Of a stretch of DNA of 37,989 nucleotides, positions 15,968-25,272 are shown piece by piece. The notes under the pieces were generated by a model. That model made no database searches, was not told the origin of the DNA, and saw nothing but the letters and a program-made list of their open reading frames with translations. The stretch covers positions 1-37,989 of the forward strand of contig NZ_JABFVK010000119.1 in assembly GCF_013362815.1 (NCBI RefSeq). The letters run 5' to 3'. Numbering within the stretch: position 1 is the first letter of the stretch; each line of letters opens with the position of its first letter. The DNA is from Hamadaea sp. (GTDB lineage Bacteria; Actinomycetota; Actinomycetes; Mycobacteriales; Micromonosporaceae). The position numbers and the translations under genes are program-made.

Positions 15968-16999
15968 TCAGAGCAAGGCGAGGAAGGCGTCGGCGACCCG
16001 CTCCCGGCCCCGCCCGTCCACGACAGCCATCGCACGCGTAGACAGCTCTGTGCGTACAAGTGGATTGGAAAGAAGTTCACGGAGAGTGACCACCGCGGAC
16101 TCGGCGGCCGGCGACGACGCGTCGGCGAGGTCGCCGAGCAGGCCGATGCCGGCGGTGAGGCCGCGCGCCATGACCCGCTCGTAGCCGAGCCATTGATTGT
16201 CGACGACCCAGACCATCGCAGCCGCCGCGCCCAGGCACAGCAATTCCCATGTGGACGTACCCGACGCGCTGACCACGACGTCGGCGGCGGCGATGTGCTC
16301 GGGCAGCCGGTCGGTCGGATCGATGACCCGCAACTCCTGACCCGGCCCCGGGCGCAGCTGCTCCAGCTCCTTGCGCAGCTGCTCCGAGCCCGCGACCACG
16401 GTCGCGTCGACCGGCTCGCCCGTCGCGAGCACGAGCCGCGTGATCACCGGCCCCGCGCCGAACGCGTCCGTGCCGCCGAAGAACGCGAGCAGCTTCGGTC
16501 GTCCTTCATGGACGGTCTTCGGATGCTCGGGCCGCAGCCGGCGCACGGAATCGCGCAACAGCACGTACTTCAGGCCGGCGAGACGCGGCACGCTGGTCGG
16601 CACATCGGCCAGCTCCGCGTCCAGATTCTGGTCCAGGAACAGATCCGGTTCCTGACCGCGAGTGTCACCGTCCACAATAGCCAGCACTGGTACGCCGAAA
16701 GCCCGGACGGCGCCCGCACAGTGTGGATCCAATGTGTATGAATCCACCACGAGTCCGCTAAGCCGGAGTTCTCGTGCGGCCGCCACGAGATCGGCGGGCG
16801 TGTCCGGACCGGGCAGGAGTGGCAGGTCACGGTCTCGCAGTTCGCGTTCGGCCCAGCCCACCCCGCCGACGTCGCCCAGGAACACGACCTGTACGCCGCG
16901 CGCAGTGAGTTCCTCGGCGAGCGCGATGCCCCGGACCAGGTGGCCGACGCCCGTGGTGGGACCCGCGTCGCAGCGGATCCCGATCCGGCTGTCGCTCAC
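15968..16999 (-). CDS. pseG: PseG-like UDP-sugar hydrolase
   Basis: A 343-residue GT-B fold enzyme of the PseG/SpsG family. PseG removes UDP from UDP-2,4-diacetamido-2,4,6-trideoxy-beta-L-altropyranose, giving the free sugar for PseI. The N-terminus IGIRCDAGPTTGVGHLVRG contains the family G-x-GH motif with the catalytic-type histidine at residue 20, and the C-terminal half has the nucleotide-binding VVSASGTSTWELLCLG. The GTG at 16999 forms a GTGA overlap with the cytidylyltransferase stop, so the frame upstream is not used. The hydrolase, rather than a hydrolysing 2-epimerase, points to pseudaminic instead of legionaminic acid. It is the last gene of its operon. Confidence 0.85.
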   Translation of the reverse strand: MSDSRIGIRCDAGPTTGVGHLVRGIALAEELTARGVQVVFLGDVGGVGWAERELRDRDLPLLPGPDTPADLVAAARELRLSGLVVDSYTLDPHCAGAVRAFGVPVLAIVDGDTRGQEPDLFLDQNLDAELADVPTSVPRLAGLKYVLLRDSVRRLRPEHPKTVHEGRPKLLAFFGGTDAFGAGPVITRLVLATGEPVDATVVAGSEQLRKELEQLRPGPGQELRVIDPTDRLPEHIAAADVVVSASGTSTWELLCLGAAAAMVWVVDNQWLGYERVMARGLTAGIGLLGDLADASSPAAESAVVTLRELLSNPLVRTELSTRAMAVVDGRGRERVADAFLALL

Positions 17000-17739
17000 C
17001 CCTGATTCAGGGATTTCTGCTCGACATGGGCGTTGATCGCGGCGATCTCCGGATTGGCGGCCAGCCACTCCACCATCTTCTGCAGCGAGACGCTGGTGTC
17101 GCCGAAGTGCGCCACCGCCTCCTCGACGAGCCGCCAGTCGTCCTCGGTGTCGACGGTCAGCCGCAGCTGCGACCGATCCGGCGGCAGGGTCAGGCCCATG
17201 ACGCGGAACTGGTCCGGATTCGAGTACGCGTACGAGGTGACGTGGATGCGATGGAAGCCCTCGGCGATCTGCCCGATGCGGCGCAACGTGGCGGCGTCGA
17301 TGATCTCGACGTCCATCCCGAGCGGCAGCATCCGCTTGATCGAGGTGCTGAGGTAGTCCAGCCCCGGCACGCTGCGGAAGACCCGGCAGGCCAGCGCCAC
17401 GATCTCGGGGTCGATCAGCGGGTTGTCGGCGGAGAACCGCATGACGGCGTCGGCCGGGTGCTCGTCGAGCGCGCCGGTGAACCGGGTCAGCACGTCGTCG
17501 ACCGGACCCCGGTACGCCGGCACGCCGAGCCGCTCACACTCCGCGACGATCTCGTCGTCGATGTCCTCGACGGTGGTCGCGACGACCACCTTGTCCAGCG
17601 CGCCGCTCTCGTGGGCGGCGCGCACGACCCGGCCGAGCACCGTGCGCCCGGCCAGCGTCTTGAGGACCTTGCTGGGCAGCCGAGTAGAACCCATCCGCGC
17701 CTGAATGATGCCGACGACGCTGACGTGACCTGCTCTCAC
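16996..17739 (-). CDS. pseF: PseF/SpsF-like cytidylyltransferase
   Basis: A 247-residue nucleotidyltransferase of the acylneuraminate cytidylyltransferase/SpsF family. It should couple CTP to pseudaminic acid, giving the CMP-activated donor. The N-terminal nucleotide-binding segment GIIQARMGSTRLPSKVL (residues 10-26) is typical, followed by the D-x-D-like FSADNPLIDPEI for metal and substrate. The GTG at 17739 overlaps the preceding stop (GTGA); an in-frame GTG at 17721 starts closer to the conserved core. Assignment to PseF rather than another member of the family rests on the complete Pse set around it. Confidence 0.8.
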   Translation of the reverse strand: MRAGHVSVVGIIQARMGSTRLPSKVLKTLAGRTVLGRVVRAAHESGALDKVVVATTVEDIDDEIVAECERLGVPAYRGPVDDVLTRFTGALDEHPADAVMRFSADNPLIDPEIVALACRVFRSVPGLDYLSTSIKRMLPLGMDVEIIDAATLRRIGQIAEGFHRIHVTSYAYSNPDQFRVMGLTLPPDRSQLRLTVDTEDDWRLVEEAVAHFGDTSVSLQKMVEWLAANPEIAAINAHVEQKSLNQG

Positions 17740-19526
17740 GCCTCCTCCTGCTCCTCGCCGTTCCGACGGAGTACCCGTCTGGCCACGTCCAGAACGCGAC
17801 GAGCCAGCGCGAGGCCGAGCTTACCCATCCGAGCGGTGAAGGTTCCGCTCAGGAGTTCGACTCGCCCTTCCGCCTTACGCAGGGCTTTCTCCCGGCCGAG
17901 GAGCAGCTTCTCGTTCCACTTGTTGGTGGCCTTCTCATGATCGAGCTCCGCGCGCAGGCGCTCCACTGCGGCCCGCAGATCCTGGACGCTCTCCGCGCCC
18001 GGCGCGGTGATGCCCTGGTCGAGGCCGGTGAGCTTGACGCGCAGCTCGGCGATCTCGGCGTCGGTGAGGCCGAGTTCGGCCCCCGTGAGCTTGGCCTGCA
18101 GGTCCACCGCCTGACGCAGGACGTCGTCGCCGCCCCAGTCGTAGCCGGCGAGCCCGCCCAGTACCCGGGTCAACTCGTCGACGCTGTCGAGCTGCGGCCA
18201 CGGGTGCGAATATCCGGCGCCGATCAGCACGGTCGCGAAGTACCGCAGCGATCGGGCGACGGCCACCTCGACCGGCACGGTCAGCTCGGTCGACCAACTC
18301 GGGTCCCAGCGTACGAAGGTGTCGTCCACGACCAGCAGCTCGCTCGGCAGGATCAGCACATCCGCGCCGGAGACCCGGCCGTTGGCGTCCGCCCGGGTCG
18401 ACGCCCACGCCGCGAACTGGGCCAACGCCATCTGCAGACCCGGGACGTCACGGTGCATACCGAGCGCGATGAGGTGATCGAGTAGCGGAACGCCGTCGGG
18501 AACCGGGCCGTCGAGCGCCTGCGGGTCCCGGACCAGCACGTTGCGAGTGACCAGCGCCCGGGGGCCGAGCACCCGGCGGTTCCAGCCGTCGAGGTGCATC
18601 AGTTCGTAGCGGATCGGCCACGGCGCAGTGCGCTCGTCGCTGACCAGCGCCCGGGGCGTCAGGGTCTGCTGCCCCTCCCGGGTCGCCACCACCAGCCAGG
18701 CGGACGCGAGCGCGCTCCCGGCCTCGGCTCGCATCGCGCCGGACGCCAGCGGACGCGGGTCCATGAGCATCGTCTGGCCGTCGAAGGCCTGGTCGAACGC
18801 GGTCGTCACGACCGCCTGCAGGTGCACTTTGAGCTGCGGATCTACCGCGAGATCGAGCGGAACCAACGCGGTCGGACGCTGCGGATGTGGGAACGCCAGC
18901 ACGGTGGTCGACGGCTCGAGGCCGAACCCGGCGACGGTCGCGGCGAGCTCCCGAGCCGAGGCCGGCCGGGTCGCGTCGAAGCCGTCCGACGGCGTCCAGT
19001 CGGCGTCGGTACGCGTACCGCGCGGGGGGGTCAGCGCGGCCAGCCGATGGATGCCCAGCAGGTTCTCGTGCACGAGGGCGAGCGTGCCGCCGACGCCGAC
19101 CAGCCCGGCGACCAGCTCCGCCCGTTCCTGCCAGCTCAGCTGGGGGCCGTCGGCCGAGCTGAGCCGCTCGACGCCGCCGCCCACGAGAACCAGGTCGAAC
19201 GGTTCCGCCGAGTCGACCTTCGTCAGATCGCCGCAGAGCACCTCGACGCCGGGGTGGGCCTTGGCCGCCTTCGCGGCGTCCGGGTAGCTGCGGAGCAGGC
19301 AGGTGACCTGCATGCTCTCGGCTTCCAGCACCGACAGCACGGCGTCGTCGTGCAGCCCGGCCACGAACGCCCGGCCGCCGGGGCGTACCAGTTCGGTGAG
19401 CAGCTCGACCAGGACCGCGCCGCCGGCCGGCGTACGCTGCTGCTGCGGCTCGTCATCGCTCCAGACCAGCATTTCACTGCCGATCAGCCGCAAGTTGCCG
19501 GGGACCCCGCCGCTTGCCACTGTCAC
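17736..19526 (-). CDS. Methyltransferase-like protein with kinase-like motif and coiled coil
   Basis: A 596-residue protein that I cannot assign to a characterised family. Residues about 30-170 resemble a class I SAM-dependent methyltransferase (LVRPGGRAFVAGLHDDAV, FDLVLVGGGVE, later VGGTLALVHENL). Around 389-411, ADVLILPSELLVVDDTFVRW then DPSW resembles the catalytic C-lobe of kinase-like phosphotransferases (D-x3-P-x-N-x-LVV-DD-x7-D), with the usual N replaced by E. Residues about 513-560 form a charged coiled coil, and the end (GKLGLALARRVLDVARRVLRR) is a basic amphipathic helix that could bind the membrane. The order recalls the O-antigen chain-terminating protein WbdD. The GTG at 19526 overlaps the preceding stop (GTGA). 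A role in ending or sizing a nonulosonate-containing polymer is inference. Confidence 0.6.
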   Translation of the reverse strand: MTVASGGVPGNLRLIGSEMLVWSDDEPQQQRTPAGGAVLVELLTELVRPGGRAFVAGLHDDAVLSVLEAESMQVTCLLRSYPDAAKAAKAHPGVEVLCGDLTKVDSAEPFDLVLVGGGVERLSSADGPQLSWQERAELVAGLVGVGGTLALVHENLLGIHRLAALTPPRGTRTDADWTPSDGFDATRPASARELAATVAGFGLEPSTTVLAFPHPQRPTALVPLDLAVDPQLKVHLQAVVTTAFDQAFDGQTMLMDPRPLASGAMRAEAGSALASAWLVVATREGQQTLTPRALVSDERTAPWPIRYELMHLDGWNRRVLGPRALVTRNVLVRDPQALDGPVPDGVPLLDHLIALGMHRDVPGLQMALAQFAAWASTRADANGRVSGADVLILPSELLVVDDTFVRWDPSWSTELTVPVEVAVARSLRYFATVLIGAGYSHPWPQLDSVDELTRVLGGLAGYDWGGDDVLRQAVDLQAKLTGAELGLTDAEIAELRVKLTGLDQGITAPGAESVQDLRAAVERLRAELDHEKATNKWNEKLLLGREKALRKAEGRVELLSGTFTARMGKLGLALARRVLDVARRVLRRNGEEQEEA

Positions 19527-20425
19527 GCCATTACTCCTGCCATCGGGGATTCTGTCGCTGCCTCGACCGCTGGGTCGATTTCGAGGGATCGACGGAAGGC
19601 CACCTGCTCCTCGGTCCACCCGAACAGCCGGCGTACGGCCTCGGGCGGAAGGATGCGGTCAGCGCCCATCTCGTCGCGGGCGGTCTGGTGTGCCGCCGCC
19701 AGGTCCAGCTTCGCCCCGTGCATCTCCGGCCACAGCCGGCGTTGGCGGGCCACCCCGCCGAAGGTCGGATCCTCGTCCTGCAAGGTCATCGTGTCGCCGT
19801 AGACGGCCGGTTCGCACCCGGCCAGCGCGCCGTAGAAGACCGCGCTGCTCAGCCGATTGGACGCGACCCGCTTGTGCCGGCGCAGCTCGGCGAGCTGCCG
19901 GCTCAGGAAGAACCGGTCGGTATGCCGCCACCAGAAGCCCCGGTAACCGTGCGTCACGATACGGAAGCCCGCATCTTCGTAGATCCGGCGGACTCGGCGC
20001 ATCCGGTACTCGTTCCAGTACAGGCAGATCGTCACCGGCCCGTCCTCGACCTCGCGGATCTGCCGGATCAGCCGCTTGTGGTCGCCGTGGACGTGCTGGC
20101 CCTCCCACCCGTGGAACGGGTAGTAGATCGTGCCCTCCCGCTCCGGCAGATCGGCCGGCTCGGGCTCCATCGTCAGCAGGTACGCCCAGGGCGCACCCAC
20201 CACGACGACATTGCGGTAGCCGAGCGACCAGGACCTCCGGCGCTGCTTCTCCGACCAGACGAACAGCGGCGACCCGGCGACGTAAGGCGTACCGGGGGCG
20301 AGGCCGTCGCCGATGTTCCAGCCATGCTGGAGGTAGCCCTGGATGCGCGGCGCGGGGTCGAGGTCGATCCCGCAATATCGGGCCATCACGTCCGCGTGGC
20401 CGTAAAAGACGTTCGCGTGGTGCAT
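19523..20425 (-). CDS. Candidate glycosyltransferase in the Pse operon
   Basis: A 300-residue protein without a clear characterised relative. Two segments look like GT-B transferases acting on cell-surface polymers: IQGYLQHGWNIGDG (about 28-41), recalling the QHG motif of polysialyl- and glycerophosphotransferases, and RVASNRLSSAVFYGALAGCEPAVYGD (about 186-211), with the S-S-x3-A-x3-G pattern near the donor site. No signal peptide or membrane helix is seen, so it should act in the cytoplasm. Its place between pseC and the rest of the operon, with no Maf-type gene in the window, makes it the best local candidate for transferring the nonulosonic acid. The ATG follows GGAAG with an 8-base spacer. 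Confidence 0.5.
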   Translation of the reverse strand: MHHANVFYGHADVMARYCGIDLDPAPRIQGYLQHGWNIGDGLAPGTPYVAGSPLFVWSEKQRRRSWSLGYRNVVVVGAPWAYLLTMEPEPADLPEREGTIYYPFHGWEGQHVHGDHKRLIRQIREVEDGPVTICLYWNEYRMRRVRRIYEDAGFRIVTHGYRGFWWRHTDRFFLSRQLAELRRHKRVASNRLSSAVFYGALAGCEPAVYGDTMTLQDEDPTFGGVARQRRLWPEMHGAKLDLAAAHQTARDEMGADRILPPEAVRRLFGWTEEQVAFRRSLEIDPAVEAATESPMAGVMA

Positions 20426-20461
20426 GAGAAAGACTTCCGGTAGTTACGCTCGGGTGGGGGG

Positions 20462-21586
20462 TCAGCCGAGAATCGTACGGAGAGCTTCTACCACCCTATC
20501 CTGATCGTTTTCTGTCAACGTCGGGAACAGTGGCAGCGACAACTCCTCGGCGTAGAACTTCTCCGCGTTAGGGCACATCCCCCGTCGGTAGCCCAATTCC
20601 GCGTACGCCGGGTGCCAGTAGACCGGGATGTAGTTGACCTGCACCCCGATCCCGGCAGCCCGAAGCTTGTCGTAGACCTCCCGGCGGCGGCCGTCCAGCA
20701 CGCGCACGGGATACAGGTGGTACGCCGGGTCGACCCAGTCGCGTTCGACCGGCAGCCGCAGGCCCGGCACGTCGGCGAGCAGCTCGTTGTACCGGGCGCG
20801 CAGCGCCGTCCGGCGGGCCTTGAACGCGCCGAGCCGGGTCAGCTGAGCCCGGCCGAGCGCGCAGAGGACGTCCGGCAGCCGGTAGTTGACGCCGAACTCC
20901 TGGACCTCGTAATACCAACCGCCGTCGGTCGGGTTCGCGAAGTCGGCCTCCTCGCGGATCATCCCGATGCCCTTGAACCGGCGCGCCCGCTTCATCAGCT
21001 CCGAATCGGGGGAGGCCACGCCACCGCCCTCGGCGGTGGTCAGGTTCTTGGTCGGGAAGAACGAGAACGTCGTGAGGTCGGCCAGCGACCCGACGAACCG
21101 GCCCTTGTAGGTGCCGCCGATCGCGTGCGCCGCATCGGCCAGGACCAGCGCCCCCACCTCGTCGGCGACCTTGCGGAGCTCGTCGTACTCCGCCGGGTGG
21201 CCGGCGTAGTCGACGGCGGCGATCACCTTCGTCCGCTCGGTCGTCACCGCCGCGGCGGCGGCCGGATCGAGGTTGGCGGTGTCCTCCTCGACGTCGGCGA
21301 AGACGACCTCGGCCCCGAGGATCGTCGCGCAGGAGGCGGTCGCCACGAAGGTCATCGGCGTGGTGACCACCTCGTCGCCGGCCTTGATCCCGGCGGCGGC
21401 GTACGCCACGTGCAGCGCGGCGGTGCCGTTGCTGACCACCGTGACCGGTACGCCACCGGTCCACTCGGCGAGATCCCGCTCGAAGGCGTCGACCTGAGGC
21501 CCGGTGGTGAGCCAGTCACTTCGCAGCGCCTCGGTGACGGCTGCGATGTCGGAGTCCTCGATCGTCTGCTTGCCGTACGGGAGCAT
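20462..21586 (-). CDS. pseC: PseC-like UDP-sugar aminotransferase
   Basis: A 374-residue PLP-dependent aminotransferase of the DegT/DnrJ/EryC1/StrS family. PseC converts the 4-keto-6-deoxy-L-sugar made by PseB to the 4-amino sugar, using glutamate. Landmarks are NGTAALHVAYAAAGI (53-67), the PLP-binding DAAH (D151), and SFFPTKNLTTAEGG with the Schiff-base lysine K180. Length is normal for the family. The ATG has an AGGAGG six bases upstream. It lies 58 bases downstream of pseB in the same operon. The neighbourhood rather than the sequence alone decides PseC against related aminotransferases of dTDP-sugar pathways. Confidence 0.88.
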   Translation of the reverse strand: MLPYGKQTIEDSDIAAVTEALRSDWLTTGPQVDAFERDLAEWTGGVPVTVVSNGTAALHVAYAAAGIKAGDEVVTTPMTFVATASCATILGAEVVFADVEEDTANLDPAAAAAVTTERTKVIAAVDYAGHPAEYDELRKVADEVGALVLADAAHAIGGTYKGRFVGSLADLTTFSFFPTKNLTTAEGGGVASPDSELMKRARRFKGIGMIREEADFANPTDGGWYYEVQEFGVNYRLPDVLCALGRAQLTRLGAFKARRTALRARYNELLADVPGLRLPVERDWVDPAYHLYPVRVLDGRRREVYDKLRAAGIGVQVNYIPVYWHPAYAELGYRRGMCPNAEKFYAEELSLPLFPTLTENDQDRVVEALRTILG

Positions 21587-21644
21587 CGCGCCTCCTGGGC
21601 CTAGAACATGCGTCAGCTGGCTTCGAGCTGCTGGAACGATCCGG

Positions 21645-22628
21645 TCAGGCTTGCATCCCGAGGATCTCGCGCAACTGCTCGGCCGAAAGCCACATGTCGT
21701 TGTTGTCCGAGCGGTAGTTGAAGTCTTCCGCGACGGGCTCGGCGTCGGCCGGGGGGATGTAGCCCCACTCGGCGATGGTGGGCTGCACGACGTAGCGGTC
21801 GGTGAGGCGTACCGTGCGGTGCGCGTCGTCGATCGCGATCATCTCCTCGTGCAGCTTCTCGCCCGGTCGGATGCCGATCTCGTGCGTGGCGCTGCCCGGG
21901 GCCACCGCCTCGACCAGGTCGCCGATCCGCATGCTCGGGATGCGCGGCACGTAGAGCTCGCCGCCGTTCATCAGGTCGAACGAGTCGACGACGAACTGGA
22001 CGGCCTGCTCCAGGGTGATCCAGAATCGGGTCATCCGCTTGTCGGTGATCGGCAGGCTCTCGCCCTCGGCGGCGAGCTTGCGGAACAGCGGGACGACCGA
22101 GCCGCGGCTGCCCATCACGTTGCCGTAGCGGACCACGGAGAACCGGGTCGGGTACGCGGCCGCGTAGTGGTTGGCCGAGACGAAGAGCTTGTCGGCGACG
22201 AGCTTGGTCGCGCCGTAGAGGTTGATCGGGCTCGACGCCTTGTCGGTGGAGAGCGCGACGACCTTCTTCACCCCGTTGTCGATCGCGGCCTCGATGACGT
22301 TCTGCGAGCCGGCGACGTTCGTGCGGACGAACTCGAACGGGTTGTACTCGGCAGTGTCGACCTGCTTGAGAGCCGCCGCATGCACGACATAGTCGACCTT
22401 GTGCATGGCCCGGGTCAGCCGCTCGCGGTCCCGGACGTCGCCGATGAACCAGCGCAGCCGCTCGTCGTTGCCGAACATCTGGCGGACCTCGTACTGCTTC
22501 AGCTCATCCCGCGAGAGGATCACCAGCCGGGCAGGGTCGAGGTTGTCCAGCGCGTAGCGCAGGAATGCCTTGCCGAACGAACCCGTCCCACCAGTGACAA
22601 GAATGGACGAACCCTGCAGCACGCTCAC
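21645..22628 (-). CDS. pseB: PseB, UDP-GlcNAc 4,6-dehydratase (5-inverting)
   Basis: A 327-residue short-chain-dehydrogenase-fold enzyme performing the first step of pseudaminate synthesis, converting UDP-GlcNAc to the 4-keto-6-deoxy-L-arabino sugar with bound NADP. The Rossmann motif TGGTGSFGKAF is at 12-22. The catalytic set is STDKA (D129, K130) and YGATK (Y138, K142), as in FlaA1/PseB enzymes. The frame is open upstream, but the GTG at 22628 is preceded by AAGGAG with a 6-base gap and starts directly before the Rossmann fold. Length (Campylobacter PseB is about 330) supports this. It is the promoter-proximal gene of a six-gene operon. Confidence 0.93.
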   Translation of the reverse strand: MSVLQGSSILVTGGTGSFGKAFLRYALDNLDPARLVILSRDELKQYEVRQMFGNDERLRWFIGDVRDRERLTRAMHKVDYVVHAAALKQVDTAEYNPFEFVRTNVAGSQNVIEAAIDNGVKKVVALSTDKASSPINLYGATKLVADKLFVSANHYAAAYPTRFSVVRYGNVMGSRGSVVPLFRKLAAEGESLPITDKRMTRFWITLEQAVQFVVDSFDLMNGGELYVPRIPSMRIGDLVEAVAPGSATHEIGIRPGEKLHEEMIAIDDAHRTVRLTDRYVVQPTIAEWGYIPPADAEPVAEDFNYRSDNNDMWLSAEQLREILGMQA

Positions 22629-22664
22629 ATTACGCTCCTTGCCGTCTTCACTTACCCAAGCCGC

Positions 22665-22693
22665 ATTATCCGAGCTCAACCCGGTTTGGTCCA
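22665..22693 (-). promoter_or_regulatory. Candidate promoter of the pseB operon
   Basis: On the minus strand, TGGACC (22693-22688) and GATAAT (22670-22665) are separated by 17 bases. Transcription would start near 22658, about 30 bases before the GTG, leaving room for the AAGGAG site. Confidence 0.45.
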
Positions 22694-22814
22694 CCGAAGG
22701 CGGCCGCGTGGCTCGCGCGCGGCGCGCTCGGCCCGGCTGCGGCCCGTGCCAACATACACGGCGTACCCCCAGGTCGGGGAAACAGCGTCCGGAAGGCCGC
22801 GCACCCCGCTGGGC

Positions 22815-22820
22815 TAGACT
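22815..22820 (+). promoter_or_regulatory. Candidate -10 box of the ACP operon
   Basis: TAGACT lies 58 bases upstream of the ACP start in an otherwise GC-rich stretch. No good -35 hexamer is visible at 16-19 bases. The 250-base gap 22629-22878 between the divergent pseB and ACP genes otherwise holds no feature I can name. Confidence 0.3.
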
Positions 22821-22878
22821 CGCCGGGCGCCATCGCCGCTTCTGGCGGGCACTGCTGCGGCTTTCTTGGAGGACGTAA

Positions 22879-23121
22879 GTGATCGAGATCGACCGGCTGC
22901 GCAAGGTCTTCCGCTCCTCGCTCGAGCTGCCCGAGGACTACGACGTCGACGGCCTCGAGTACCGCGGGATCGAGAAGTGGGACTCGCTGGCCCACATGTC
23001 CCTCGTCGCGGCGATCGAGGACGAGTTCGACGTCATGATCGACACCGACGACGTGATCGACATGAGCTCTTTCGGCAAGGCCCGCGAGATTCTGGGCAAG
23101 CACGGTGTCGAGTTTGCCTGA
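22879..23121 (+). CDS. Acyl carrier protein
   Basis: An 80-residue carrier protein. The phosphopantetheine attachment site is WDSLAHMSL with serine 36, followed by the acidic helix II and III ([20 protein letters not shown]) typical of ACPs. The start is a GTG with TTGGAGGA upstream. It is the first gene of a five-gene plus-strand operon of acyl-handling enzymes. It is probably a dedicated carrier separate from the fatty acid synthase ACP, since the operon has its own AMP-forming ligase to load it. Similar small ACPs occur in nonulosonate and flagellin-glycosylation islands of Gram-negative bacteria. Confidence 0.9.
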   Translation: MIEIDRLRKVFRSSLELPEDYDVDGLEYRGIEKWDSLAHMSLVAAIEDEFDVMIDTDDVIDMSSFGKAREILGKHGVEFA

Positions 23122-23890
23122 AGTTAGTTCTCCTGAAGTTCACTCGCCGGACAGCCCCACGCGTGTGGCGCTCGTCACCGGCGGGTCGCGCGGCATCGGC
23201 CGGGCCGTCGCCGAGCGGCTGGCCACCGACGGGTACGCCGTAGCGGTCCACGCGAGCACCCTGGCCAACGCCGAACCGGTCGCCGCGGAGCTGGCCGGCA
23301 AGTACGGCGTACCGACGCTGGCGGTGGCCGGTGACGTGAGCGACCCGGCTGCGGTGAAGACTGCCGTCCGGAGGGTGTTCGAGCAGTTCCGGCGGCTGGA
23401 CGCGCTCGTCGTCGGAGCCGGTACGCACGAGGCCGGCATGCTCGGGATGCAGTCCGACGCCAGCATCCAGCGGCTGTTCGACGTGAACGCGGTCGGCGCG
23501 GCGCACACCCTTCAGCACGCCGCCCGGCTGCTCCGCCGGGGCGACTCCCCCGCCGTCGTGCTCGTCGCCTCGGTGATGGGCCGGGTCGGCGGGGCCGGTC
23601 AGGCCGTCTACTCGGCGACCAAGGCTGCCGTCATCGGCCTGACCCTGGCCGCCGCCAAGGAGCTGGGCCCGGCCGGCATCCGGGTCAACGCCGTCGCGCC
23701 CGGCTTCATCGAGACCGACATGCTCAGCACGCTGGACGAGGCCGGCCGGACCGAGGTCGTCGCGGCCACTCCGCTGCACCGGCTGGGCCGCCCGCAGGAT
23801 GTGGCCGACGCAGTCGCGTTCCTGCTCTCCCCGCAGGCCTCGTTCGTCACCGGACAGGTCCTCGGCGTCGACGGAGGCGTAATTCGATGA
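23105..23890 (+). CDS. FabG-like short-chain dehydrogenase
   Basis: A 261-residue NAD(P)H-dependent reductase of the classical SDR family, closest in pattern to 3-oxoacyl-ACP reductases. Motifs: TGGSRGIG (25-32), an active-site serine in [15 protein letters not shown] with catalytic Y and K, and the C-terminal GQVLGVDGG. It may reduce a 3-oxo group on an acyl chain carried by the ACP, or a keto group on the sugar. The GTG at 23105 overlaps the end of the ACP gene by 17 bases; a later start near [10 protein letters not shown] is possible. The stop overlaps the next gene (ATGA). Confidence 0.85.
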   Translation: MSSLPEVSSPEVHSPDSPTRVALVTGGSRGIGRAVAERLATDGYAVAVHASTLANAEPVAAELAGKYGVPTLAVAGDVSDPAAVKTAVRRVFEQFRRLDALVVGAGTHEAGMLGMQSDASIQRLFDVNAVGAAHTLQHAARLLRRGDSPAVVLVASVMGRVGGAGQAVYSATKAAVIGLTLAAAKELGPAGIRVNAVAPGFIETDMLSTLDEAGRTEVVAATPLHRLGRPQDVADAVAFLLSPQASFVTGQVLGVDGGVIR

Positions 23891-25272
23891 TCAGCTTGGT
23901 CGGGCCGGGGGCCCGGCTGGTCGACGCCGCCACCGGTGACGTCCTGGCCGGCGAGGAATTGGCGGACCGGGTCGCGGCAACGGCCGAGCAGGCGGCGACC
24001 TGGCCCGGCGTGCTGTTCGCACACTTCCCGGCCACGATCGACGCCGTCGTCGGCTACCTGGGCGCGCTGCAAGCCGGCCGGCCGATCTGCCTGCTCGACC
24101 CCGATCTGCATACCGATCTGCGGGATCGCCTCGTGGCCCGGTTCGAGCCCGGCGCGATCACCGGCGGCAAGGGCGACCTGCCGCCCGGCTATCACGACGA
24201 GGGCGGCGTCTGGCTACGGGACGAGCCGTCGGCAGTCACTCCGCATCCCGACCTTGCCCTGCTGCTGACGACCTCCGGCTCGACCGGCGACCCCAAGCTC
24301 GTCCGGCTGACCCCGACCGCGGTCGAGTCCAACGCCCGGGCGATCGCGGCGGCCCTCGGCATCGACGGCGGCGAGGTCGCGATCACCAGCCTTCCGCTTT
24401 TCTACTCGTACGGGATGTCGGTGCTGAATTCGCATCTGATCAGCGGTGCGACGGTGGTGGTGTCGCCGCGTACGTTCCTGGAGCGGGAGTTCTGGAACGA
24501 CGTGAACACCTATGGCGTCACCAGCCTTGCTGCGGTGCCATATCAGTACGAGATGCTCAAGCGGCTGCGTTTCGACCCTTCGCGCTATCCGACTCTGCGT
24601 ACGCTCACGCAGGCGGGCGGACGGCTGAAGGCCGAGCTGATCGTCGACTTCCACGGGCGCATGTCGGCCGTCGACGGCCGGATGTTCGTGATGTACGGCC
24701 AGACCGAGGCCGGTCCCCGGATGACGACGCTGCCTTCGGCGTACCTGCCGGCGAAGGTCGGCTCGGTCGGCCCGGCCCTGCCCGGCACCGAATTGTTCAT
24801 CCGGACCGAAAACGGTGCCGAGACCACCGAACCCGATGTCGAGGGGGAGGTCATCTTCCGCGGCCCCAACGTCATGATGGGGTACGCCACCGCCGCGGCC
24901 GACTTCGCGACCGGCGACGAGCTGGGCGGCCGGCTGTCGACCGAAGACCTCGGGAAGCTCGACGCCGACGGGCACTTGTGGATCACCGGACGGCTCAAGC
25001 GGATGGGCAAGATCTTCGGCATCCGGGTCAACCTGGACGACGTAGAACGGCTGCTCACCGACACTCCGCCGGTCGCAGCCGTCCCCGGTGACGACCGGCT
25101 GACCGTCTTCGTGGAGTCCGGCGAGGAGCAGTGGCCGGCCAAGATCAAGGCTCGGCTGGCCGAGGCACTCGGCATCCACTCCAGCGGTTTCGACGTGCGC
25201 AGCATCACCGCTCTGCCGCTCCTGGCCAACGGTAAGGTCGATTATCGGAAGCTGGCGGAGGAGGGCGCGTGA
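23887..25272 (+). CDS. AMP-forming acyl ligase
   Basis: A 461-residue member of the ANL superfamily (acyl-CoA synthetases and adenylation domains), somewhat short for the family because the N-terminal part is compact. The ATP-binding loop [10 protein letters not shown], the A5 motif YGQTEAGP, the hinge region [20 protein letters not shown] and the C-terminal catalytic lysine in NGKVDYRKL (K450) are all present. It should adenylate a carboxylic acid and transfer it to the phosphopantetheine of the ACP two genes upstream, or to CoA. The chain length cannot be judged. It is coupled on both sides: ATGA with the reductase and GTGA with the LuxE-like gene. Confidence 0.9.
   Translation: MISLVGPGARLVDAATGDVLAGEELADRVAATAEQAATWPGVLFAHFPATIDAVVGYLGALQAGRPICLLDPDLHTDLRDRLVARFEPGAITGGKGDLPPGYHDEGGVWLRDEPSAVTPHPDLALLLTTSGSTGDPKLVRLTPTAVESNARAIAAALGIDGGEVAITSLPLFYSYGMSVLNSHLISGATVVVSPRTFLEREFWNDVNTYGVTSLAAVPYQYEMLKRLRFDPSRYPTLRTLTQAGGRLKAELIVDFHGRMSAVDGRMFVMYGQTEAGPRMTTLPSAYLPAKVGSVGPALPGTELFIRTENGAETTEPDVEGEVIFRGPNVMMGYATAAADFATGDELGGRLSTEDLGKLDADGHLWITGRLKRMGKIFGIRVNLDDVERLLTDTPPVAAVPGDDRLTVFVESGEEQWPAKIKARLAEALGIHSSGFDVRSITALPLLANGKVDYRKLAEEGA

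Noticed and set aside
22629-22904. N-terminal extension of the pseB frame
   Set aside because: The extension is Arg/Pro-rich, covers the divergent promoter region and the ACP start, and precedes an excellent ribosome binding site at the GTG of 22628.
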